Source: Firmicutes bacterium UBA4975 (lineage in GTDB: Bacteria; Bacillota; Proteinivoracia; UBA4975). Taken from it: 41,620 nucleotides of DNA. The DNA is taken from assembly GCA_002397155.1 (NCBI GenBank), contig DGZR01000044.1, forward strand, positions 1 to 41,620. The letters run 5' to 3'. A model generated the notes under the pieces. That model saw only the letters and a list, made by a program, of their open reading frames with translations, ran no database searches and was not told the origin of the DNA. This document shows positions 30,206-37,967 of this stretch, one piece after another. Made by a program: the position numbers and the translations under genes. Each line of letters begins with the position of its first letter. Position 1 is the first letter of the stretch.

Positions 30206-31162
30206 TTAGAATACATGAGGTTTTCGCTTTAGATTGTGGGTGGCCTCGACGTAGCGAATAGTGCCGCTTTGGTAGCGCATGACGATGGAATGAGTCCTGG
30301 CCACATGGCCGTGGAAGCGCACCCCCCGGACGAGGTCGCCGTCGGTGATGCCGGTGGCGGCAAAAAAGCAGTCGTCCCCCCTGACCATATGGTCCATGGT
30401 GAGAAGCTGGGAGGGATCGGTTATACCCATTGAGAGCAGGCGCTCTTCTTGGGCGGGGCTGTTGGGGCGGAGCCGGCCCTGAATTTCTCCGCCCAGGCAC
30501 TTTAGCGCCACGGCGGCCAGGACTCCCTCGGGGGCGCCGCCGATACCCAGGAGCATGTCGACGCCGGAACCGGCTACCGCCGCCGAAACCGCCGCCGCCA
30601 CATCGCCGTCGGTAATCAGTTTGACCCGGGCACCCGCCTTCCGCGTCTCTTGGATGGTCTTTTCGTGGCGGGGCCGGTCCAAAATGACCACGACCAAGTC
30701 CCGAATATCCTTGCCCGCCGCCTCGGCCACTACGGCGATATTTTCTGTCGGCGAGCGGTCCAGGCTGATTTTACCGGCGGCAGCCGGGCCCACGGCGATT
30801 TTTTCCATGTACATGTCGGGAGCGTGCAGAAGACAGCCCCGGGGGGCGACCCCGATGACGGCGATGGCGTTGGGCAGACCCTTGGCGACCAGGTTAGTGC
30901 CCTCTATTGGATCTACCGCCACATCCACTTCCAGGCCGCCGCCGCCGACTACTTCGCCGATATAGAGCATTGGCGCCTTATCAATTTCCCCTTCGCCGAT
31001 CACCACCGTGCCCCGAATCTGCACTGTGTCGAACATCCGCCGCATGGCGTCCACCGCCGCACCGTCGGCCTCTTCCTTGCAGCCCAGCCCCATCCAGCGA
31101 GCCGAGGTCATGGCGGCGGCTTCCGTCACCCGCACCAACTCCAGCGCCAGTTCCCTGTCCAT
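30206..31162 (-). CDS. glpX: Fructose-1,6-bisphosphatase class II (GlpX)
   Basis: 318 residues. GlpX signatures: RWMGLGCKEEADGAAVDAM (22-40), GTVVIGEGEIDKAPMLYIGE (51-70) and the metal/phosphate motif VDPIEGTN (83-90). It dephosphorylates fructose 1,6-bisphosphate in gluconeogenesis. ATG at 31162 has GGGGGA six bases upstream; the ORF extends nine codons further without ribosome site support. It follows tal after a terminator and has its own leader with an inverted repeat; a terminator follows it. Confidence 0.95.
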   Translation of the reverse strand: MDRELALELVRVTEAAAMTSARWMGLGCKEEADGAAVDAMRRMFDTVQIRGTVVIGEGEIDKAPMLYIGEVVGGGGLEVDVAVDPIEGTNLVAKGLPNAIAVIGVAPRGCLLHAPDMYMEKIAVGPAAAGKISLDRSPTENIAVVAEAAGKDIRDLVVVILDRPRHEKTIQETRKAGARVKLITDGDVAAAVSAAVAGSGVDMLLGIGGAPEGVLAAVALKCLGGEIQGRLRPNSPAQEERLLSMGITDPSQLLTMDHMVRGDDCFFAATGITDGDLVRGVRFHGHVARTHSIVMRYQSGTIRYVEATHNLKRKPHVF

Positions 31163-31184
31163 CCTGGTTCCCCCTTTTGCGTGA

Positions 31185-31201
31185 CACATATCCCATATGT
31201 G
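31185..31201. promoter_or_regulatory. Perfect 7-bp inverted repeat in the glpX leader, possible operator
   Basis: CACATAT-CCC-ATATGTG, centred about 30 bases before the glpX start codon, in the gap between the tal terminator and glpX. The flanks GA...AC add one more pair after a mismatch. No clear promoter hexamers were found around it. A transcription factor site for carbon control is possible but unproven. Confidence 0.4.
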
Positions 31202-31237
31202 ACATACTTATTCTGCCTTGGGGCATAAAATTCCTGC

Positions 31238-31259
31238 AAAAAAAGCCGGCAGGGCCGGC
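31238..31259 (-). terminator. Rho-independent terminator of the pyrG-kal-kce-fba-tal unit
   Basis: Two copies of the self-complementary GCCGGC (31245-31250 and 31254-31259) fold around CCT on the minus strand and are followed by seven T residues (31238-31244). It lies directly after the tal stop codon. Confidence 0.9.
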
Positions 31260-31266
31260 CATTACA

Positions 31267-31905
31267 CTATAGTTTTTGCCAATCCCGCAGAAAGCGCTCG
31301 ATCCCGGCGTCGGTAAGGGGATGCTTGGCGGCGGCCTGAAGGATGGAAAAGGGAACTGTGGCATAGTGGGCCCCGGCTCGGATGGCGGCGGCCACATGGG
31401 ACACGCTGCGGATGCTGGCGGCGATGATTTGACTGGGTAAGCCAAAACGGCAAAAGGCCTGGGCGATGTCCCGGACTAATTCGATACCGTCGGCGTTTAC
31501 ATCATCCAACCGTCCGACAAAGGGGCTGACATAAGTCGCCCCCGCCCGGGCGGCCATCACCGCCTGGCTGAGGGAAAAGACCAGGGTGACGTTAGTCTTT
31601 ATCCCCCGAGCCGAAAGGAGCTTGACCGCCTTGAGCCCCGCCCCGGTCATGGGGATCTTAATCACCACATTTGGCGACATAGCCGCCAGCTTTTCTGCCT
31701 CGGCCACCATGCCGGCAGTCTCCAGACTTATGACTTCAGCGCTGATCGGCCCGTCCACGATGGCGATGATTTCCCGAAGAAGACCCTCAAAGTCCCGGCC
31801 TTCCCGGGCCACCAGGGAGGGGTTGGTCGTCACACCCTCAATTACCCCTTGGTCCCAGGCCTCCTGGATTTCTTGGAGGTTGGCCGTGTCGATAAAAAAT
31901 CTCAT
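31267..31905 (-). CDS. tal: Transaldolase, fructose-6-phosphate aldolase (TalC/FSA) type
   Basis: 212 residues, the short TalC/FSA class. Motifs: FFIDTANLQEI (3-13), GVTTNPSLVAREG (24-36), Schiff-base Lys83 in VVIKIPMTGAG, and NVTLVFSLSQAVMAARAGA with YVSPFVGRLDD. It transfers dihydroxyacetone units in the non-oxidative pentose phosphate pathway, or acts as a fructose-6-phosphate aldolase; sequence alone does not separate these. The ATG overlaps the fba stop codon (ATGA), so translation is coupled. Same order fba-tal as B. subtilis fbaA-ywjH. Confidence 0.93.
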   Translation of the reverse strand: MRFFIDTANLQEIQEAWDQGVIEGVTTNPSLVAREGRDFEGLLREIIAIVDGPISAEVISLETAGMVAEAEKLAAMSPNVVIKIPMTGAGLKAVKLLSARGIKTNVTLVFSLSQAVMAARAGATYVSPFVGRLDDVNADGIELVRDIAQAFCRFGLPSQIIAASIRSVSHVAAAIRAGAHYATVPFSILQAAAKHPLTDAGIERFLRDWQKL

Positions 31906-32774
31906 GTTTTTTTCGCCCCTTTTCCCCGACCGGCGCTGCCAAAGAGCAGCATCTTTTCTTTTGCCACCTTTTTTAGGGCTTCCCGGCCCGGCCCCAGCAG
32001 GCGGCGGGGGTCGAACTCGTCGGGAGTGGCGGCCAGAACTTCTTTTATCCCGGCGCTAAAAGCCTGGCGCAGGTCGGTGTCAATGTTTATTTTGCAGACC
32101 CCCAGGCTGATTGCCTCTTGGATGGCCTGGCCGGGGACTCCGGACGCCCCGTGTAAAACGAGGGGGACGTCCACCAGCCGACGGATTGCGGCCAGCCTGG
32201 CAAAATCCAGGCGGGGAACGCCTCTGTACGGCCCGTGGGCGGTGCCCACGGCCACCGCCAGAGCGTCGACTCCGGTCTGGCGGACAAATTCCGCCGCTTC
32301 CTCGGGAACGGTCATGGCCGCATCTCGGGCAGCCACGCTTACATCGTCTTCAGTGCCGCCAATCCGGCCCAGTTCCCCTTCCAGGGACACCCCCGCAGCT
32401 CTTGCTACCCGGCCAACCGCCAGGGTCAGGGCGACATTCTCGGCAAAGGGGTACTTGGAGCCGTCAAACATCACTGCCGAGAAACCGCCGCGAATGCACT
32501 GGACCGCCTGTTCAAAGCTGGCGCCGTGGTCGAGATTGAGGGCCACCGGCACCCGGACTTTTTCCGAAGCGGCCCGCACAATGGCCACGAGGTAGTCCAG
32601 GCCGGCGTACTTTATCGCCCCCTGGCTGGCCTGTAATATCACCGGCGAATTCAGTTCAACCGCCGCTTCGACTATTCCCTGGACGATCTCCAGATTGTTG
32701 GCGTTAAAGGCGCCGACGGCGTATCCGTCTTTTTGGGCCTCCTGGAGCAGCAAGGCCATGGGGACTAGGGCCAT
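31902..32774 (-). CDS. fba: Class II fructose-bisphosphate aldolase
   Basis: 290 residues. Zinc-aldolase motifs: YAVGAFNANNLEIVQGI (18-34), NLDHGASFEQ (80-89, catalytic Asp82 and zinc His83), GFSAVMFDGSKYPFAEN, VGTAHGPY (second zinc His) and LHGASGVP (third His). It splits or forms fructose 1,6-bisphosphate. ATG at 32774 with GGGAG upstream, 12 bases after kce, with no promoter seen between, so it appears co-transcribed with the lysine genes kal and kce. Confidence 0.95.
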   Translation of the reverse strand: MALVPMALLLQEAQKDGYAVGAFNANNLEIVQGIVEAAVELNSPVILQASQGAIKYAGLDYLVAIVRAASEKVRVPVALNLDHGASFEQAVQCIRGGFSAVMFDGSKYPFAENVALTLAVGRVARAAGVSLEGELGRIGGTEDDVSVAARDAAMTVPEEAAEFVRQTGVDALAVAVGTAHGPYRGVPRLDFARLAAIRRLVDVPLVLHGASGVPGQAIQEAISLGVCKINIDTDLRQAFSAGIKEVLAATPDEFDPRRLLGPGREALKKVAKEKMLLFGSAGRGKGAKKT

Positions 32775-32786
32775 TATCTCACTCCC

Positions 32787-33596
32787 TTACAGATAAAGTA
32801 TTTTCCGGGCTTCCGCCGGAGTGGCCACTTCCCGGCCCAGCTCTCCCGCCAGCCGGACAATCCGCTCAACCAACTGGGCGTTGCTCTGGGCTAACTGCCC
32901 TTTTTTGTAGTAGATGTTGTCCTCAAAACCCACCCGAACATGGCCGCCGAGAATTATCGCCATCGTCCCCAGGGCCAGTTCTGCCCGGCCGATACCCGCC
33001 ACCGTCCAGGTGGACCCTGCCGGCAGCAAGCTTTTCATGTACATCAGAGCTTCCGGAGTGCCCGGCATTGCCCCCGGGACTCCCAGGACCAGGTCAAAGT
33101 GCAAGGGGAGCTGGAGAGTGCCCTCCCGGACCAAGGCCAGGGCATTTTGCACCATGCCGCTGTCAAAAGCCTCGATTTCCGGCCTGACCCCCCGGGCCAG
33201 CATAGTCTGGGCAAAGGTGCGGATATCGCCCATGGTGTTGACGAAGAGGTCCTCGCCAAAGTTCACGCTGCCGGTGGACAGGGTAGCCATGTCGGGGCCC
33301 AGCTCTACCGGTTGCAGGCGCTCTTTTGCCGTCATGCCCACCGCTCCGCCGGTGGATACCTGGATGATGACGTCGGAACGCTGGCGGATGAGGTCGATGA
33401 TCTCGCCAAAGACTTTGGGGTCCTGGGTGGAACTGCCGTCGGGATTGCGGGCGTGAAGGTGAACCATGCTCGCCCCTGCTTGGCGGCAGAGGCAGGCAGC
33501 CTCGGCAATTTCGGCGGGAGACGTGGGCAGGGCCGGGTTTGCTTCCTTGCTTGTCTCGGCGCCGGTGAGGGCGGCGGTGATGATCAGTTTATCCAT
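32787..33596 (-). CDS. kce: 3-keto-5-aminohexanoate cleavage enzyme (BKACE family)
   Basis: 269 residues, DUF849/BKACE TIM barrel. Zinc ligands His46 and His48 are in MVHLHARN; Glu14 and Glu225 (VGFEDNIYY) are the other expected metal/active-site residues. Kce condenses 3-keto-5-aminohexanoate with acetyl-CoA and releases acetoacetate plus 3-aminobutyryl-CoA in lysine fermentation. BKACE members act on several beta-keto acids, but the adjoining kal and the kam genes argue for Kce proper. ATG at 33596 follows the kal stop codon directly; AAAGGTGG is upstream. Confidence 0.94.
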   Translation of the reverse strand: MDKLIITAALTGAETSKEANPALPTSPAEIAEAACLCRQAGASMVHLHARNPDGSSTQDPKVFGEIIDLIRQRSDVIIQVSTGGAVGMTAKERLQPVELGPDMATLSTGSVNFGEDLFVNTMGDIRTFAQTMLARGVRPEIEAFDSGMVQNALALVREGTLQLPLHFDLVLGVPGAMPGTPEALMYMKSLLPAGSTWTVAGIGRAELALGTMAIILGGHVRVGFEDNIYYKKGQLAQSNAQLVERIVRLAGELGREVATPAEARKILYL

Positions 33597-33983
33597 TTAA
33601 ACCACCTTTCTCTGTTTGTCCTTGGGAACGACACAGACACCCTTGGCGCTGGCGACCAAGAGAGGGGGTGTTAAAACATCGGCGGCGGAATCTCCCGCCT
33701 GGGGATTAGCGGTGATGACTTTGTATGCGGCAAAGGACATGCGGCGGGAGGTGTTGCCCATCTCTTCCATCCGGGCCACCACCTCCAAGAAGTCCCCGGC
33801 AAAGACCGGGGCCTTGAAGAGGACGTCCTCGTAGGCGAGAAAGAGGCCCTCATCGCCGTCGGAGTGGACTAAGAGGGCGGTGGCGGCGTCGCCGAAAAGC
33901 CCCATTACCCTTGCTCCGTCTACCAAATTGCCGCCGTAATGGGCGTCGCCGCTGCTCAGGCGCACCCGCAGGACAAATTCCAT
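33597..33983 (-). CDS. kal: 3-aminobutyryl-CoA ammonia-lyase
   Basis: 128 residues, hot-dog fold protein of the Kal family: MEFVLRVRLSSGDAHYGGNLVDGARVM at the N-terminus (the SSxDAHYGGNLVDGA block is diagnostic) and VARMEEMGNTSRRMSFAAYK in the middle. It removes ammonia from L-3-aminobutyryl-CoA to give crotonyl-CoA, the last specific step of lysine fermentation. The start at ATG 33983 is preferred over ATG 33989 because AGGAGA needs the extra spacing. It lies 28 bases after pyrG and abuts kce. Confidence 0.93.
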   Translation of the reverse strand: MEFVLRVRLSSGDAHYGGNLVDGARVMGLFGDAATALLVHSDGDEGLFLAYEDVLFKAPVFAGDFLEVVARMEEMGNTSRRMSFAAYKVITANPQAGDSAADVLTPPLLVASAKGVCVVPKDKQRKVV

Positions 33984-34011
33984 TATCATTCTCCTTTTTT
34001 ATGTATGTTAG

Positions 34012-35592
34012 TTACCGGGTCTTTATCCCCCCGGCTAAGCTGGCCGCGATAAAGTCGGCAAAGAGGGGATGGGGGCGGTTGGGCCGGGATTTAAATTCGG
34101 GATGGAACTGGGTCCCGATGTACCACGGATGGTCGGCAAGTTCAATGGCCTCCACCAGGTTTTCATCGGGGGATAGCCCGGAGTAAACCAGGCCACAGGC
34201 CGCCAATTCCCGGCGAAAGGCGTTGTTGAATTGGTAGCGGTGGCGGTGACGTTCGTGAATTGTTTCTGTCTTGTATACCTGGTGCAGGCGGCTGCCGGCC
34301 AGGACTTGGCAGGGGTAGAGCCCCAGGCGCATCTCGCCTCCTGCCGTGGGGCAGACAACCGAATGGGGGCTATCGGCCAGTTCTTGGCTGGTGGCCTGGC
34401 TCAGCCCGGCTACATTGCGGGCAAATTCCACCACCTGGCAGTGCATCCCCAGGCCGATGCCCAGAAGGGGCACCCCGTTGACCCGGGCGTAATTGCAAGC
34501 GGCGACCATCCCTTCCCGGCCCCGGTTGCCAAAGCCGCCGGGGATGATTATCCCCCAAGCGTCCGCCAGTTCGCCCACCCCTCCCCCTTCCAGGTCCTGG
34601 GCGCTGATCCACTCTAGCCGGACTTTGAGGCCGTTGGCGATGCCGGCATGGTCCAGGGCCTCCACCACGCTCAAGTAAGCGTCGTGGAGGGAAACATACT
34701 TGCCCACCAAGGCGATCTTGATGGTGCGGTCCAGGCCCCGGGTCTTTTCCACCAGTTGCCTCCACTCCGCCAGGTCGGGCCGGCCCAGAAAGAGCCCCAG
34801 TTTGTTGCTCACTAATTCGTCCAACCCCTGTCTTTCTAAAAGCAAGGGCACTTCGTAAATGTTGCTGACGTCGGAGTTTTCAATTACCGCCTCTTGGTCG
34901 ATATCGCAAAAGAGGGCGATTTTTGCTTTTAGTTCTTCATCCAAGGGTTTTTGCGTGCGGCAGACGATGATGTCGGGCTGGATGCCGATGCTCCGCAGCT
35001 CTTTAACGCTGTGCTGGGTGGGCTTGGTCTTCAGTTCGCCGGTGTTCTCCAGCCAAGGGATGAGGGTGACGTGAATGTAGAGGATCGACTCCTTGCCGAT
35101 GTCGGACCTGAGCTGGCGGATTGCCTCAAGAAAAGGCAGGCTCTCGATGTCCCCCACGGTGCCGCCGATCTCGGTGATTACCACATCAGCGCCTGTCTCG
35201 GTGCCGGCCCGGAGAATCCGCTCTTTTATTTCATTGGTGATGTGGGGGATGACCTGGACGGTCTTGCCCTGGTACTCTCCCCGGCGCTCCTTTTCGATGA
35301 CCGACCAGTACACTTTGCCGGTAGTCACATTGCTGGTCTTGGAGAGATTGATGTCGATAAAGCGCTCGTAGTGGCCCAGGTCCAAGTCGGTCTCGGCCCC
35401 GTCGTCGGTGACAAATACCTCTCCATGCTGGAAGGGGCTCATCGTCCCCGGGTCAAAGTTGATGTAGGGGTCAAATTTCTGGATAGAGAGAGTCAGTCCC
35501 CTGGATTTAAGCAGGCGTCCCAGGGAGGCCGCAGTTATTCCCTTGCCCAGGGATGAAACCACGCCGCCGGTCACAAAGATGTATTTTGTCAT
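34012..35592 (-). CDS. pyrG: CTP synthase with a missing glutaminase nucleophile
   Basis: 526 residues. The N-terminal amidoligase domain is intact: FVTGGVVSSLGKGITAASLG (6-25), DPYINFDPGTMSPFQHGEVF (41-60) and EIGGTVGDIES (141-151). The C-terminal class I glutaminase domain keeps PGGFGNRGREG (351-361) and His497/Glu499 in GTQFHPEF, but the nucleophile elbow reads GIGLGMH (378-384) where PyrG normally has G(I/V)CLGMQ, so the catalytic Cys is Gly380 and the Gln is His384. The loop before GEMRLGLYPC is also shorter than usual. CTP formation from UTP, ATP and NH3 should remain; glutamine use should be lost. Start ATG at 35592 with GGGAGG upstream and its own promoter. It sits between kamE and kal. 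Confidence 0.95.
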   Translation of the reverse strand: MTKYIFVTGGVVSSLGKGITAASLGRLLKSRGLTLSIQKFDPYINFDPGTMSPFQHGEVFVTDDGAETDLDLGHYERFIDINLSKTSNVTTGKVYWSVIEKERRGEYQGKTVQVIPHITNEIKERILRAGTETGADVVITEIGGTVGDIESLPFLEAIRQLRSDIGKESILYIHVTLIPWLENTGELKTKPTQHSVKELRSIGIQPDIIVCRTQKPLDEELKAKIALFCDIDQEAVIENSDVSNIYEVPLLLERQGLDELVSNKLGLFLGRPDLAEWRQLVEKTRGLDRTIKIALVGKYVSLHDAYLSVVEALDHAGIANGLKVRLEWISAQDLEGGGVGELADAWGIIIPGGFGNRGREGMVAACNYARVNGVPLLGIGLGMHCQVVEFARNVAGLSQATSQELADSPHSVVCPTAGGEMRLGLYPCQVLAGSRLHQVYKTETIHERHRHRYQFNNAFRRELAACGLVYSGLSPDENLVEAIELADHPWYIGTQFHPEFKSRPNRPHPLFADFIAASLAGGIKTR

Positions 35593-35623
35593 ATCCCTAA
35601 CCTCCCGCCGGATCTTTTCCTTT

Positions 35624-35652
35624 ATTGTATCTTTTTTCTCCTGGCCAGGCAA
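35624..35652 (-). promoter_or_regulatory. Sigma-A promoter of pyrG, with a palindrome over the -35 edge
   Basis: Minus strand: TTGCCT (35647-35652), 17-base spacer, TACAAT (35624-35629), directly after the kamE stop codon. A 10-bp palindrome CCTGGCCAGG (35640-35649) overlaps the -35 box and could be an operator. The leader to the pyrG start is about 25-30 bases. It implies that pyrG-kal-kce-fba-tal can be expressed apart from the kam genes; read-through from kamE is also likely since no terminator is seen. Confidence 0.75.
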
Positions 35653-35653
35653 T

Positions 35654-36406
35654 CTAGACCCGGGGGCTTGCCCGGCGGGCGGCCACTTCCTTGGCGATAA
35701 AGCTGGCTACCTGGCGGGGAGTGGTGCCCACGCCAAACCCGGCGTCGTAGCCCAGCTCTACGGCTAGCTGGTGACTGATTCGGGGGCCCCCCGCCACCAG
35801 CACCACCGAGGAGCGCAGGCCCTCGGCTTCTAAAAGTTCGACTAAGCGGGTGAGGTTGGGAATGTGCACTTCCCGCTGGGTGACGACCTGGGAAACCAGG
35901 ATTGCATCGGCCCGAAGGCGCAGGGCCTGGGCCACCAAGATGGTGTTGTCCACCTGGCTCCCCAGGTTGTAGGCGTTGAGCCAAGGGTAGCGCTCCAGGC
36001 CGTACTCGCCCCGATAGCCCTTCATGTTCATGATGGCGTCGATCCCCACAGTGTGGGCGTCGGTGCCGGTGCAAGCGGCCACCACGTTGAGCTTGCGGCC
36101 AATTTTATCCCGGATATAGTCGTTTATCTCGTAAAAATCCATTTCCTCCAGCTCCGGCTCGGCCACCACCAGAGAGTTCAGATCTACCTGGTGTGAAGAG
36201 CGGCCGTAGACGACAAAAAAGCTGAATCCCTTACCCTGGGCCGCCATGTGGACGACTTCCGCCGGGTCCAAGCCCATGGACTTGGCCAGGCGGGCGGCCG
36301 CTGCCTTGGCCTGGGGCCCGGCTTCTAAGGGCAGGGTAAAAGAAACCTGCACCGCCCCGTCGTCCAAAGCGTCGCCGTATGCTTTGACCCATTTCTCCTC
36401 AGTCAT
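35654..36406 (-). CDS. kamE: Lysine 5,6-aminomutase beta subunit (cobalamin- and PLP-binding)
   Basis: 250 residues. The base-off/His-on B12 motif is DAHTVG (116-121) with the cobalt ligand His118. Lys129, eleven residues later in MNMKGYRG, corresponds to the lysine known to hold PLP in the beta subunit. Further B12-fold segments are AILVSQVVTQ and VVLVAGGPRIS. With KamD it moves the terminal amino group of lysine or beta-lysine from carbon 6 to carbon 5. ATG at 36406 gives the usual N-terminus and overlaps the kamD stop by eight bases; the frame is open upstream to 36580 but that part is kamD sequence. Confidence 0.95.
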   Translation of the reverse strand: MTEEKWVKAYGDALDDGAVQVSFTLPLEAGPQAKAAAARLAKSMGLDPAEVVHMAAQGKGFSFFVVYGRSSHQVDLNSLVVAEPELEEMDFYEINDYIRDKIGRKLNVVAACTGTDAHTVGIDAIMNMKGYRGEYGLERYPWLNAYNLGSQVDNTILVAQALRLRADAILVSQVVTQREVHIPNLTRLVELLEAEGLRSSVVLVAGGPRISHQLAVELGYDAGFGVGTTPRQVASFIAKEVAARRASPRV

Positions 36407-37967
36407 TTTCGAAAAAGCCCCCTTCCAGCTCGGCCTGCATTGTCTCCATAAAGGGATTGCAGTACTGGTTTCCCTTGGTAAAGACCCCTTCCAGGCCCTT
36501 GCCCCCGTCCCGGGGCCTTTTGACCTGGGCAAACAGTCCCTTTTCCAGGGCGGTAAAGAGGCCGATTTCCGCCACTTCACTCAAGAGGGCGCCGGTCTTT
36601 TCCAGCACTTCCCGCCCGCGCTTTTCCAGGCGCCCGCCGGGGACGATTTCCAGTTCATCGCCCAGATGCCGGGCGCTGTTCATGATGTAGCGGGCGTTTT
36701 CCAGGGCAAGAAAGCGGTCATGGAGAAAGGGGGTGTGGATGGCCTCGGTGAGCATGCCCAAGAGGTGAATACCCTGACCCGTCAGGACCGAGGCCAGGTT
36801 AAAGAGGCCGTTTTGCAAGTAGCCCTTGAAGATGTCCCCGGTCATGTGCTTAGTGGGAGGCATGTACTTGAGGGGGGCGGCGGGAAATAGCTGGCGGGCC
36901 AGTTGGGCCTGGGCGATTTCCATAATCAGCCCGTCCTCCAGTTCGGGGTCGATTTCAAAGGCATGGCCCAGCCCCATCTGCCAGGGGCTTAAGCCCGCGG
37001 CCAGGGCCAGCCTTTCGTTGATGAATTGAGAAGCGGTGACAGTGTGGGCTTCGGCCACAGCGTCGGCGGTAGTCAGATAGTTGTCCTCGCCGGTATTGAT
37101 GATTATGCCGCCGTACGCATTGATCACCCGGGAGAAATTTTGGTCGATCAAGGTGCGCTGCATGTTTATGTCCCTAAAGAGGATGCCGTAAAGAGCGTCG
37201 TTCAGCATCATGTCCAGCCGTTCCAGAGCGCCCAGAGCGGCAATTTCCGGCATGCACAGGCCGGAACAATAATTGACCAACATGATGTAGCGGCCCAGTT
37301 CTTCGCTGGTCTCATCCAGGGCCCGGCGCATTAAGCGAAAGTTAGCCTGGGTGGCGTAGGTGCCGCCGAAACCCTCCCGGGTAATTCCGTCGGGGACGTA
37401 GTCCAGCAGGCTTTGGCCGGTGGTCCTGATTACGGCAATTATGTCCGCCCCTTGCTGGGCGGCGGCCTGGGCCTGGGGGATGTCCTGCACTATGTCCCCG
37501 GTGGCCACGATTACGTAAAGAAGGGGAGGGGGCCCCATTTTATATTGTTCTTGCAGGTGTTGGCGCCGACGCCGATTAGCCCTGATCTCCTCCAGGCCGG
37601 GGGCGGCCAGTTCCGCCAGGTAGGGACGCAGGGCCCGGGGTTCCAGCCGAGGCAGGGCCAAGAGGTCCAAGTCGCCGGCAGCCGCCGCGGCGGCCACCCC
37701 TTCAGGGGACAAGCCCAACTGCTTGCAAGCGTTGCCCAGCCAGTAAGCCGCCCCCAGTCCCAGTTCGCCCCGGAGGGCGATGCTCTCCACCACCAGGTTG
37801 GCCAGGGGGACGTCGGCGGCGGCCCCGTTTATGCCCAACAGGCGCAAGACTGCCCGCTCCACCGCCACCGTTGACTTTTGCTCTAAAAGAAATTGGACTT
37901 CGCCGGCGATTTTCCCCGCCGCCTCCCGGCATTCTCTGACTAAGCCTTGATCCAGTTGCAATTTCAC
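36399..37967 (-). CDS. kamD: Lysine 5,6-aminomutase alpha subunit
   Basis: 522 residues, the normal size of KamD, the TIM-barrel subunit that binds substrate and the adenosyl part of B12. Recognised by its overall sequence (e.g. GPPPLLYVIVATGDIVQD, TGQSLLDYVPDGITREGFGGTYATQ, MPPTKHMTGDIFKGY) and by kamE downstream. The start is GTG at 37967, directly after the kamC stop codon, with AGGAGGTG nine bases upstream. Together with KamE and the reactivase genes it forms the second isomerisation step of lysine fermentation. Confidence 0.95.
   Translation of the reverse strand: MKLQLDQGLVRECREAAGKIAGEVQFLLEQKSTVAVERAVLRLLGINGAAADVPLANLVVESIALRGELGLGAAYWLGNACKQLGLSPEGVAAAAAAGDLDLLALPRLEPRALRPYLAELAAPGLEEIRANRRRRQHLQEQYKMGPPPLLYVIVATGDIVQDIPQAQAAAQQGADIIAVIRTTGQSLLDYVPDGITREGFGGTYATQANFRLMRRALDETSEELGRYIMLVNYCSGLCMPEIAALGALERLDMMLNDALYGILFRDINMQRTLIDQNFSRVINAYGGIIINTGEDNYLTTADAVAEAHTVTASQFINERLALAAGLSPWQMGLGHAFEIDPELEDGLIMEIAQAQLARQLFPAAPLKYMPPTKHMTGDIFKGYLQNGLFNLASVLTGQGIHLLGMLTEAIHTPFLHDRFLALENARYIMNSARHLGDELEIVPGGRLEKRGREVLEKTGALLSEVAEIGLFTALEKGLFAQVKRPRDGGKGLEGVFTKGNQYCNPFMETMQAELEGGFFEND

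Noticed and set aside
34012..35592. pyrG as a pseudogene
   Set aside because: The frame is full length, the amidoligase domain and most glutaminase-domain features are intact, and it has a good ribosome site and promoter; only the glutaminase nucleophile region is altered.
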